NCBI GenBank assembly: GCA_015499995.1
Contig: JADNRV010000122.1
Span: 62,001 to 126,000, forward strand
Direction of reading: 5' to 3'
Source of the DNA: Flammula alnicola
Lineage: Eukaryota; Basidiomycota; Agaricomycetes; Agaricales; Strophariaceae
Length of the DNA: 64,000 nucleotides
Shown: one piece after another, positions 1-12,094 of the stretch
How the letters are laid out: every line of letters starts with the position of its first letter
How positions within the stretch are numbered: the first letter of the stretch is position 1
Made by a program: the position numbers and the translations under genes
The notes under the pieces: generated by a model
The model's database searches: none
The model's input: the letters and a program-made list of their open reading frames with translations, nothing else
What the model was told of the DNA's origin: nothing

Positions 1-638
1 CGCAACTCAATTTGTTTCCAAACCCCTTCATTCCCGAACCTCTTCCAAACCGCCACGGCAAATTTGTGTCCGAGACAGAATACAGAGGCCCTCAGGTACC
101 TCAGTTTACCGAGCTAGCACTGCGTGTCCTACTTGCTCGTCCAACAGACCCCTCATCGTCGGCGCCGCTGGGAATGTTCAAAACAAAGCTGGAACAAATG
201 TACGAGCTCCCTCTTCCAACAGGCCCAAACTGGCGCCCAATATCGGCTCATCTAGGCCAGACACTCTCGGTTTGCGTTCCTGGGTCAATCGTGATGGATG
301 AAAGTCGAAAAGGGAAGTGGGACAATAAGGATTCCAGGGAGGTATCGGGTATCGGTTTGTGCCCAAATCCAGAGCACGAAAAGCCAAGCATTTTCGTACA
401 GCATGCAGAGGAGCGGTATACCTGGGAGTCGTCGACTATCGTTATTCGTACGCTAGGGGGCACTGCTGCAGTGCTTTGGAGGGGTTGCTTGCGGGGCTGT
501 TTGGAGTTCCTTGGACCCGCTAGGGAAGACGAAAATCAAAATATCGTCGAAGAAAAGATGGAAATTGATTTGGATGACGGTGAGGTCGTTCAGGCTGTTC
601 GTTTCGAAGAGGGTGTGGAATTGGACTTTGATGATTAG
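1..638 (+). CDS. 3' end of an unrecognised fungal protein gene (5' truncated by window edge)
   Basis: The frame is already open at the first base and runs to TAG at 636-638, so only the last ~210 codons are present. The segment is proline-rich at its start. It then shows a run with CPNPEH and HAEERYTWE, a WRGC-x3-GC motif and an acidic tail ending DFDD. This resembles the C-terminal part of conserved but uncharacterised fungal leucine-rich/F-box type proteins. The similarity is from memory and weak, so no function is assigned. The next gene starts about 115 bp downstream on the same strand. Confidence 0.6.
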   Translation, partial: QLNLFPNPFIPEPLPNRHGKFVSETEYRGPQVPQFTELALRVLLARPTDPSSSAPLGMFKTKLEQMYELPLPTGPNWRPISAHLGQTLSVCVPGSIVMDESRKGKWDNKDSREVSGIGLCPNPEHEKPSIFVQHAEERYTWESSTIVIRTLGGTAAVLWRGCLRGCLEFLGPAREDENQNIVEEKMEIDLDDGEVVQAVRFEEGVELDFDD

Positions 639-754
639 CGCAGAGGCGCTCGTACTATAGCTTATACATGTACCATAAGGATTGTATTATACTACACTGC
701 CAAGAGATAAGATAAGATGAAAGTGTCTTACATAATGGGAGAACCGTGCCAGTC

Positions 755-2851
<2,097 letters not shown>

Positions 2852-3053
2852 AAATAAATAGGCCTAAGGCTTGAGGACGGGCGTTGACGGAAGTGACGCT
2901 ACAGACATGGTGTTGGACGTTTCACGGACTGATTATCGCGTCGATATCTAAGTTATATAGTGTACGCATGTACTAGTAGTAATCATCTATATCTATCAAC
3001 TCAATCTATCAACTCAACAGATCTATATTAAAGTCCAAAAATAAAGCAGGAAT

Positions 3054-4127
3054 CTAACACCGTCCGCGCCGTTGTACAAGTACATGAACGTTTCTCCATC
3101 TATTTTTAGCTGCAGTGACAATGGGCGCCTGCGGCGCATTCGTTGCCGTGTCGAGGATAAAGCCTAGGGCGCTACCGCGTACTGACCTAGGAGCAGGATC
3201 GGAACTGTTAACTTTCCAGAATCTACTGGCAGGCGGGCATCCCTCCCGTCGAGTGGTGATACAACTTGAAGGCGCCATCGCACCATGAACGATGGCGCAG
3301 TGCGTCGGTACGAATCGCGACGAAGACAATATTTGCACTTGGATCTTGAACTGCTCCTCTACTGCGAGTTCTAGGTGAGGACAAAGCTGCAACAATTGCG
3401 CGACGGATTGATCCTCGGTCGTCGATATGTGTTCCAAATCTGGAGGCGCCCAGGGGACGTGTCGCTGCTTTGGCCGCCTCGTCCGCCCACTCAGGCCGAG
3501 TTCGTCGATGATCCATAAGGGTGCATCGGGAGAAAAGGTGTATTCAAGCTCTAGCCTGACCACGGGGACGTTGAATGAGACGAATTGGGTAGCGTTCTTG
3601 CTACCCAGTCCCGGGTAATAATATTCGACCAACATGGAGCGCATGTTCGGGAGGTAAGGTAAGAGGCGGAACGTCGCAAGCAAGTCTCGCATGTGTTTCC
3701 TGCGCAGACATTCGAAAGAGTGAAACACGGATCGGTTTGAGTAAATATATGATTTGTTGGTCGAGATGGGCATTTGGCGCGTGAAGGAACGACATAGGTC
3801 GGCGGCGCGGGATTCGAGTGGATGTTGCCAATAACTGGGTGACCGACCATCAAGGAGTCTACGGTAAAAATCGAGGCTGGAAGACGATAGGATGAAGATA
3901 TCCCTTGTAGATATCCTCGCGAATATGGCCAGCCATAATTTTGAAACGAGGGAAATGGAGGTTACGACAACCTTCCTTTCCTCGGCGGACATGACGGAGA
4001 GCCATGCTTCACTCAGGACCTGTTCGAGGACCTCGCTAGGCAAAATCGACGTTGTAGGGACGGCCTCATCGTAGTCCATAGGCCAGTATTGATATTCTGT
4101 CTCGCCTCGATTTACGTGATAATACAT
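3054..4127 (-). CDS. F-box-like domain protein
   Basis: Single open frame of 357 codons. Residues ~25-75 form an F-box-like segment (LPSEVLEQVLSEAW, then SLVSKLWLAIF) of the kind that binds Skp1 in SCF ubiquitin ligases. The rest is helical and of unknown fold, as in the large Agaricomycete F-box families where the C-terminal half picks the target. The start is the first ATG before the box. The C-terminal ~90 residues are less convincing and a small intron or frame error there cannot be excluded. The substrate is unknown. Confidence 0.6.
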   Translation of the reverse strand: MYYHVNRGETEYQYWPMDYDEAVPTTSILPSEVLEQVLSEAWLSVMSAEERKVVVTSISLVSKLWLAIFARISTRDIFILSSSSLDFYRRLLDGRSPSYWQHPLESRAADLCRSFTRQMPISTNKSYIYSNRSVFHSFECLRRKHMRDLLATFRLLPYLPNMRSMLVEYYYPGLGSKNATQFVSFNVPVVRLELEYTFSPDAPLWIIDELGLSGRTRRPKQRHVPWAPPDLEHISTTEDQSVAQLLQLCPHLELAVEEQFKIQVQILSSSRFVPTHCAIVHGAMAPSSCITTRREGCPPASRFWKVNSSDPAPRSVRGSALGFILDTATNAPQAPIVTAAKNRWRNVHVLVQRRGRC

Positions 4128-4529
4128 TGCTGGCCAAGCTATTTTTGCGGGTGATGTGCATAGCAGGTTGTCGTCGTATAATTTTTGGTCGAGTGTCGCG
4201 TCCAGCGGTTTGATCTCTTACTGCGCAAGGAGTCATTTATTTGCGCTGATGGGCGGTAGAGAATGAGTCAAAAAGCGGGAGCGAAATATTTAGCAATGAC
4301 ACCGATCGCTGTTCCGATCACACTGACGATCTCCTATTCGCGTATAATTTGCCTACTTACAATTATTGAATGGAGTCATTGAATGGGCCCGAATCGGAGG
4401 CCCTTGCAACAGGAACAGCAAGAAAGGTGTATTCTCTAAGGCAACAAATTAGGGATAAAAGATCATTTCACAGTCATAAGAAAAATAAAATCTAAAACAT
4501 AATGTGCTCCCACCTGAGCTCTTCGTGAT

Positions 4530-5373
4530 CTAGTATCCTAGTCCGTATACATCGACATGCGTAGTGAAGTCTGGAGCATCCGGTGGGCTTGTCAATGTGG
4601 GAGTTGCCCTCTGGGAAGGACTGGCGATGGCGCGACTTCGTTGAGATGCCAGACCAACTGTCCGCCGTGTCTTAATTATCTTGCCTAGGATAAATATTCA
4701 GGTAAAAGTGCATATTTTGAGGAGAGATATACGGTACCGTTTTGCTTAAGCTCGTCATAAGCCTTTACACGAGCTTTATCGCAGGTAGGGTCAACAGACG
4801 ATCCCTCGTCAATAGCGACGAAGTCGATGCCCTTGTCATTCATAAATTGCAGAGTCACCTCCCAAGGCGCGTCTTTGGAGACTTCATCCACCCATCGACA
4901 GTGTCTTACGAGTTCAAGCCTTTCAACCTCCGGCCAGGTGGATTTGGAGTTGTTCTGCTGTAGGATGTCGTCTGAAAATACACCAACTATGAGATAAACA
5001 GACGGAAATGCGAGCTTGGCCTGGCGCAATTGCAGGGCTTGCCTATAATAGACTTATTAATAGCACTCCTAAGTATGAAGGCGAGAGGCACAGCGACTGA
5101 CCCAACATCGAACAAATCGAAGGAACCGTCAACATATATCTTTACTCGCTTGTTGTCGAACGTCGTGCTTGGTGGTAAATTGAGGCCTTTGCGCACATAA
5201 GCCTGGATTTCACTCGCATTCCATCTTGTAGTCTCGAATCTGTCTTGTGCGTCTTCAGAAGCTGGCAGTTCGCGGACTGTTTCCCCAAAGATAACGCTGT
5301 TCTCCATTGACCTAGTTCCCGGGTTTGAGATAACATCGTAGTCATCGTCGCTTAAGACACTGGAGGAGCCCAT
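4530..5373 (-). CDS. Phosphocholine cytidylyltransferase-like protein with degenerate active site
   Basis: Three exons on the minus strand: 5373-5102, 5042-4738 and 4684-4530, giving 243 aa. The nucleotidyltransferase core is plain: a KIYVDGSFDLF strand, then ALQLRQAKLAFPS, LIVGVFSDD, VRHCRWVDEV, DAPW and a C-terminal KTRRTVGL. In this family the HxGH motif binds CTP phosphates. Here the spliced codons read DVGQ, so neither His is present, and the RTEGIS signature is RTVGLA. Splicing fixes Gln in the second position because the codon is CAA just after the acceptor at 5043. The fold is secure; activity is doubtful, so it may be a paralogue with a regulatory role or a decaying copy. The 48-59 nt introns are typical of the window. 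Confidence 0.75.
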
Positions 5374-5946
5374 AGCTATACGCGTAAGCCTTATCGTGTG
5401 TGTTGGTGGAGGAGAGGTCTAAAGCAGCTGCATTGGGCAGAGTCGTGGCTTTCCACGAGGCAAGATGCACGAACCGTGAGATCAGCCAGCTTTCAGGTTT
5501 GAGCCTGGTGAGAGAACACCGAAGCCATAGAAGGTGGTGGCTGAGAGGAAGTAGAATCAAGGTCTTACAGAAACTCGCGGAATGTAGGGTGTGAGTACAG
5601 GTCTAACATGGACATTATCAAAAACCTCGTGAGCGACTGCCATAAAAATAGATAATCGTCCCGACAGCTCATGACTCGCTATCTACCACTCCTAACTTAC
5701 CACAGGTTCGCAACATATCTAGCTTTAACCAATTAACAAGGGGTGGTGCCAACAATGAGCTCGATGCAAGAAATGCTTGATTGTATACCGATACATATGC
5801 GGGTATGCGACGACGGATCTACGGTGGGGAATAAATACATAAGCTTGAGGGGGTATCGCTACTAAAATGAGAGCGAAGGTATTAGTGATTATGTACGTTG
5901 GGTTCTGTATTTTGGCCAGCAGCTGAAACCGCTGATTGCCTGAGAA

Positions 5947-8151
5947 TTATTTGGTTTGAGCTGTAAAGATTCCGTGAAAGTAACGATTCAGCCAGGTAGG
6001 CCCCCTTGCAATAACACCGACGACACCATCTGGCCTGACCACGCATATTCCGCAAACGCCCGTTGGGCAGTACGCGGAATAAGCATGCTCGTCGCGGTCT
6101 TCCAGGATGAAGTCGGCAGAACCCGCGTCCGCTGGAACGGGTTTTTTCGGGCGCACAATAACTACGGTGCGAATGAGGCCTCTTGGATAGACCGAGACCG
6201 CTCGGAGAATATCTCTCGAGTTCACGAGATCGGCGAAGATAAGGACAGTATGATGCGCGGGGCCGAATATTTGGAAGAGTTGACACACTTGTTTGAGGTG
6301 ATGAGGTGGAGAGCGTATGATGAGTCCGGAAGAATCTGGAGCTCTGTCACCTGCCCTCAGTCGCCCGTCGTGGGCCGCACCATATGAATCGAGTTTATCG
6401 CGATCTTCTTCGTCTTCTTCGTCCCCAAACTCGAAGTCCTTTAGGTAAGCATCTTCTTCAGCTTCGCGATCGGCCTCGATTTTTTTCCGTTCGTCAAGGA
6501 CGATGGGACTCCAGCGGTAATTGACACCGAGCTGGAATAACGTACCGCTAGTCTTCAAAGAGCGTTCGTCATTACCAAGAGTTTTATTCAAGAGCCGTGT
6601 TGTCTGGGTGATCATCTCGGCAATGACGGGTATCCGCTCCTCGCTGAAGGATTCCAAGAGGGAAGGTTTTGCAAGACCTTTGACAACCAGCGCCAGTTTC
6701 CATCCAAGGTTGAAAGAATCTTGGATTCCTGTATTCATTCCCTGAAAGAGTGGGTTAGAAATTGAATGAGCGACAGAAAAAGGAGGCGTACTTGGCCTCC
6801 GGTGGGGCTGTGAACATGACCGGCGTCTAATAAGTAACAGGCAGTTAGACAATAAAGTACCCTAGAAATTCTCAAAACATACCTCCAGTTACGTATATTC
6901 GCCCGAATCCAAATTTCTCGACCATTCGGATATTGGGTCTGGTAGGTAGTATGATCAGTTTCGAAGAATACCGGAAACCGACAATAAGGACATACGTATA
7001 GGTAGACATCCAAGGTATCTCAAGGAATTTCAAGTCAGGCCTTCGGCCTGTATTCTCCACGAAACAGTTCTTGAGCAGGGCCTCGTTCTTGGCGAGTTCA
7101 GAGTATTTGATGTTCTTCCCACCCACTACGAAGTTGAAGAGTTTCGGGGTTTCTGTTGCGCGTAGACTTATTCTGTGATCCCGTTAGTTGCATTCTATCA
7201 TACGAGAAAGCGAGTGACTTACAAAATATTTGCTGCGTCGCCCCACATATGCCAGTACTAGATAAAACAAGAAACCATGGTTCGAGCATACGAATGGGAT
7301 ATGTGAATAGCGGCTCACCTTCTGAGACAATCCATCGACCATGATATCCCCAACAATGAAGTTTTCCACATTTCTTGTTTCTCCTAAGAAAGATAATCCA
7401 AGCTGTTTCCGAACGACACCCTTTGCACCATCGGCACCAATCATCCAATCGAACAGAACTTCCTCGACCTCTCCACTCTCCATATCCTGTGACATCCCCC
7501 TTTTGATGAGGGTGGCTTTAACATGGTCGCTATCTTGCACGAACGACTTCAGTTCGGTTCCAAGTTCGACAGTGCATCCAAACTCCGCCAGCGCAGCGTG
7601 GAAAATCTTCTCCAGCTTGTCCTGGCCCAGCATCACGGGGTTCAGCTGTAAATTAGAGTTCAGGAACGATGTTAGTAAAAGCACAAGAGGAAGGCGAGGG
7701 GGTGCGTACGAAAGGATTAGTAGGTGTAGGATTCCGATGAGGCGACATCTCAAACTCATGGGCTGGTTCCACTCCTTCAGGCATTTTGTAGAGTCGCACC
7801 ATGGGGGTCAAAATGGCGCGTTTCATCACATCGTCGATAATTCGTAGGTATGTAAAGAGCTCTAGGGAACGTGGCTGGTTGAATGGGGTCTTGAGTTCCG
7901 TTGAACGAGAGGTACTATGAGCTTGCGTACCATGATACCTGCACCCCGTTGTCCCAGTCTTGGAAGAGCATTTTTTTCGATTATTCGAACGGGTACGCCG
8001 TTGTGAAGAAGAGATAGAGCAAGAACAAGGCCCGAGGGCCTCCTCCGACCTACATAATAGGTTAGTCTCAGGGGTACCAAGATGTTAACGTTAGCGAGGG
8101 GGAACTTACGATAAGGACTTTCGGCAAAGCATCACTGGGGCTCGCCATCAT
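5947..8151 (-). CDS. FAD-dependent aromatic (phenol-type) monooxygenase, one frameshift
   Basis: About nine exons. It starts at the ATG pair 8151/8148, with exon 1 to 8110, exon 2 8049-7931, exon 3 7874-7710, exon 4 7645-7319, several short exons, and the last exon from ~6762 to TAA at 5947. The N-terminus holds the Rossmann motif VGGGPSGLVLAL. Later come a GADG motif, GRIYVTGDAGHVHSP and GMNTGIQDSFNLGWKLA, which are the FAD-binding signatures of the PHBH/phenol hydroxylase class. A C-terminal thioredoxin-like domain ends in LVRP-type VRPDGVVG. The enzyme would hydroxylate a phenolic substrate using NAD(P)H. The frame breaks inside the GxGxxG motif, where the GGG at 8036-8038 (CCC in the gene) needs one more base. 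All later exons are open, so a base-calling error is more likely than decay. Confidence 0.8.
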
Positions 8152-9540
8152 GGAGGTGAGAGGAGGGTAAAAACGGGCGTTAATATGACTCGAGGGCCTG
8201 AGGCCCAAGTACATATGCAAACCTACCTGATCATCGCACCTTTTGCACGGCAACTATGTTGAGCCTCGACTCTCAAGCCGGCCTGGGCTTGGCATTTATT
8301 TTTGAAACACCCCGGGTCCGGCATCGTAGGAATATCGCAATTCGCCCGTTGTCAATGGTACGGGTTGGGTTCCATGTGCCTTGGTTGACGTTGACTAGTG
8401 ACTGCCCAGTGCCGATCATGTTCGGATGTCCCAAGTACAGTTCGATAGTTCTACTGCCATGGAAAAATGATAGGGATCAATATTTACAAGGTCCATAGAC
8501 TGCAACCTTACATTGTACAAGGTTACAATACTCAGCGAGAGACAACAAAACTAAGGGAGCGCAATGCCTGGACTCTGGCAGTCGTTTGCCATTGGTTGGG
8601 AAATACGGTTTAACAGAACATTTTTCTTACCGGTCCGCGACTACTCCCGAGAGCCCAGCCCAGTGATCTGATAAGATAACGCAAGACTATGTACGTCATA
8701 ACCCGATCAGCCAGATGAGTTGAATATGTTCTGGCCAATCCGCTACGTATGCGCTCGTATGCGCCCTTCTTTTGCGTGCTTGTGACGGCGCCGGACGGGC
8801 ATGTGGGTATTCAAATTATGAAAACGGGGTGATTGGCATGCTGCGGTGGTATTAGTATTACGAGCACGGTTGAAACAGACAGCGGCGTACCGGTATAAAA
8901 TGAGCAATTTTCGTCGCGAAGGACAACATTAATAAATCCAGGGTAAGAGCGTAGAGAGATGACAATGGACATGCAAATGCTATGCACAGTCGACTCCCTC
9001 ATAAGTAACCCATACCGTGGACGGCCCAGGCTACTTATGGGTTATATATGAGGGGTTATCCCTACAGAGGTAGGCTAAAAATAGATTCGAAAACCTTCGA
9101 AAAAATAGTAGACGATGGACGATGGATTCATGCTGAAATACGCCGTGGACAGTAATGTAGACTGTTGTGAATCAAAACCTCTGAAAAAGTTCAGTTAGAC
9201 CGTCTCGTGGTCGTAAGAGTTGTGTGAAAATTATCCCATGGTTATGTTTGAGGCGAATTCGAAAATGACAATTTTGTCGGTCAAAAGGCTACTAGGTGAT
9301 TTTTTCCATCCAATGAGATGGCAGGGATATCCGGATTTGGTTTCACCGCCTCAGACATAGATTAGAGCAGATTAGAACGCTGTAAGGTAGATTAAAAGCA
9401 ATGTAGAATAAATACAATGAAAGCGAGGTTACATCAAGATGCTTTCTGCATATTTTTAATCAACTGTTTAAGCTCGTCATATTTTTCTGCGGCCATAAGC
9501 TCGTCGATAGCGAATTCCGTGAGTTGGCCAGAAATCGAGC
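8152..9540. other. Gene-free stretch
   Basis: Short frames only, none with recognisable protein features or splice-joined continuity. No RNA gene was seen. The left edge should hold the monooxygenase promoter. Confidence 0.5.
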
Positions 9541-9551
9541 AATCGGACTCC

Positions 9552-9740
9552 TTAATTGAGATCCTCTACGAAAGAGAGTCTCTCCGATCGGTAAGAAAAC
9601 TTGAGAACTTGAAGAGCCTGTGAGACCCGATTTCGACGGAGAGTGCATGTCGCTTTGCTAGACGAAAAAACCTGCTCGCATGGGACCGAAGAAACTTGTG
9701 CGGTTAATTCGAGCTCGACAGCGACTGTAAGTCTGTATCC
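9552..9740 (-). mobile_element. Relic of a hAT transposase C-terminal dimerisation domain
   Basis: Minus-strand reading gives SSVPCEQVFSSSKATCT, then LRRNRVSQALQVLKFSYRS and ERLSFVEDLN followed by TAA. This is the C-terminal dimerisation domain of hAT transposases, whose hallmark is S-x-P-C-E-R-x-F-S. No other part of a transposase (RNase H fold with DDE residues, BED finger) is visible nearby, so the copy is a truncated fossil. The Arg of the motif is Gln here. Confidence 0.65.
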
Positions 9741-9997
9741 TCTGCAAGTTCTTGAATTTTTCGTGCAGCTACCTCTGCAGCAGTCTCTTGACGAGGAGTT
9801 TGTAGGGTTGGGGATGATGAAGTGTTTGATGAGGGAGTTGGAATCGTGTGCATTCGGTTTCAAAAAAAATCAGAAAAAAAATCAGGTACATAAGGTACAT
9901 TAGCAGCGTAGAAAAACTAGGCTACATGATGATGCGCAGAGACGCGTTCAGGAGTCGGACGGTGCGCGGCGGCTTCACGTGCGCAGTTTGATGCCAT

Positions 9998-10065
9998 CTC
10001 GTGTCAACTCGTCGAGGTACCTCGAGCCAACCTGAGCCAACTCGTCATCAACGAGCTGACACGAG
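9998..10065. repeat. Inverted repeat, 15-bp arms
   Basis: Arms 9998-10012 and 10051-10065 are reverse complements with one mismatch. The loop contains further ACTCGT/GAGCCAA words. It lies ~260 bp from the hAT relic and may be a subterminal repeat of the same dead element (inference). Confidence 0.5.
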
Positions 10066-10257
10066 TTGCCCTGATTTATTATTTGACCCTGAAGCTATGA
10101 TATTCTACCTAATATAGTAGCTTAAACCTGTGGGTTTTGCGTGCGGGGGGGTATGGGTTATGGGTTATTGCGGACCTATGGTTATGGTATGCAATTCCCC
10201 GCGAACCGAGTCGTGGACGGGTCGCGCTATAAGGAATGGGCGAATATCGAGACGCAA

Positions 10258-11071
10258 TCATCCCGTCACCTCATCCATGACCATCATTGTACTTGAGAAG
10301 CGCGACGGTGGCAATCCGAGAACATCGAACGCAGGCTGCTGGTTTTCGACTACCGGTCGTATTTCCTCCGTCAAATCCATCGTCTCATCGCCGTCAACAA
10401 CAGTCGTCTTCCCGTCTCCGATGATCGAGACATGTTTGCCAGGCCGCGAAACTAGTGCCAGTTCGGGGTCCGTGCTGAATATTCGGATAAATCGCAGGAG
10501 TTGGATGAAAGCAACTTCTTGTTGGTCCCATTGTCGGAATAGCTCTACTGTGGGCTGATGTGTAAGGTCGATGACCTCTGAAATAATGACATCAGCGCGA
10601 AAATCATTGCAAAGGCGACCATGGACGAACCCATTCCTGTACGATATATCTCGGCCTCTCTGAGCTTCATGTCTTCCAGTTTTACTTGTTGTGTGCTTTT
10701 GGGTCTGCCTTTTCTTCTGGCTGCTTTCTCCTTTTCCAGCTCCTCCTCGAATCGTGTTAACCATATATCGCGGATGATGTGATGTAAATCTTCTAGTGTC
10801 ATGACACCTTCTTCTGGGACAGCATGGAAGAAAAATCCATAGAGATCGACTAGTATGCAAGCATGTAAGCGTTCGTTAATATGGGTGGCAGAAGAAAGGC
10901 CGCACCTAGTGAATTATGTTTTTGGCTGCGCTTGGTCGCTAAATTTCCAAGTTTGCCTTTGCGTAGGGCATTTCTAGCAAGTTGACCGGCTTTTCTTGAT
11001 GAAGGGTGGAAGAGTTTCTCCTTCTTCTCTTTCGTGGCAGTCGCAGACTTCGGAGTACTTGCTGGAGCCAT
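10258..11071 (-). CDS. TMA16: TMA16-like ribosome biogenesis factor
   Basis: Three exons: 11071-10906, 10849-10631 and 10577-10258, 234 aa, with no frame problems. The Lys-rich N-terminus contains KLFHPSSRKAGQL, the middle is a charged helix around EEELEKEKAARRKGRPKS, and the C-terminal part has ELFRQWDQQEV and LLRFIRI. These match the Translation Machinery Associated 16 family, a nucleolar protein on pre-60S particles. The Met at 11071 is chosen because the conserved region begins shortly after it. The protein is slightly longer than the human one (~200 aa) because of a C-terminal tail after RFIRI. Confidence 0.8.
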
Positions 11072-12094
11072 GGGCCGCCTTTTCAGAGGTTTTGGGAGGA
11101 GGCAAAGAATATAAGTAGACCGTGGGAAGAAGATGTGCCGTTTCCCTTCCGGCGCGTTCGAAGTGGCCTCGTTCCTTATTCCTGTATACCTCATGTCGAC
11201 CAAGGAGTCCGAAAGGCACTCGTCAGCTCAGCAAACGCTTGACAGTAAGTCTGGCTTGCATTTATGAGGCTTACAGTCGATAATGTGATTAGTACTCTTT
11301 GATATTTCCCAGTTGCTAAATACCCAGATAGACAGAGCAACCCTCGCGACATGCATCGGAATGCTGGAGAACGGGGTCAATCCTGAGGCACTTGCTGTCC
11401 GTCTTGTTAATCGTCCTTGATCATGGCCAAGGCCATTCCGATTGTCAGCTAACCGTGAGACCTGTGTTTGATTAACCATCTAGGCCGTCATTCAAGAACT
11501 TCGGAGGGAGGGTGTGGCGTTGTCCACGACGCAACAATCGACAATGAACAGCAGCAATACGCGATAGTGCCGCAGTAGCCCGCAGTGTGGTGCGAACCTC
11601 GAGGACAGATACAACTTACAAGGGCGGCACTCGCGTGATGGACTCCTCGGATCATCCTTGGCGTTAATCATAATGCTCGTCTTTCATTAATCTCATAGGA
11701 GCCGTCCTGCATGGGAGAAGGAGGACAGATGAGTAACAATACCTGATGGTGTGTGCGGTACGATACCCATGTAAAGTGATGTGTAAAATAGTAAGCTTTG
11801 TTGAGAAAAAAGGATTACGCAAAACGGATGAGGTGCCTGTGCGGCAGAAGGGCCTAGTAAGCGGAGTTGTGGGACTCGCCAAATTTACAGTGCATACAAG
11901 TCCGTTACATTACCTTGTCCACATTGCCCAAGGTCTTGTTCATAATCCCTGGGCTCGTCTGAGAACACTCTACAGCATCTTCTGACCCTCTCTTAACAAC
12001 AATATCCCTCTTGCGCCCTGGATCTTCGTCAGGCACCGAATCCCTGTCGCTGGGAGTCGAACCCATTTCTTACCACAAGCCCACTTGCTCGTTA
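11072..12094. other. Gene-free stretch between TMA16 and ZDS
   Basis: Divergent upstream region of two genes. No conserved reading frame or RNA gene was recognised. Confidence 0.4.

Noticed and set aside
9643..9903. 86-codon plus-strand frame
   Set aside because: Overlaps the hAT relic, which reads convincingly on the minus strand.
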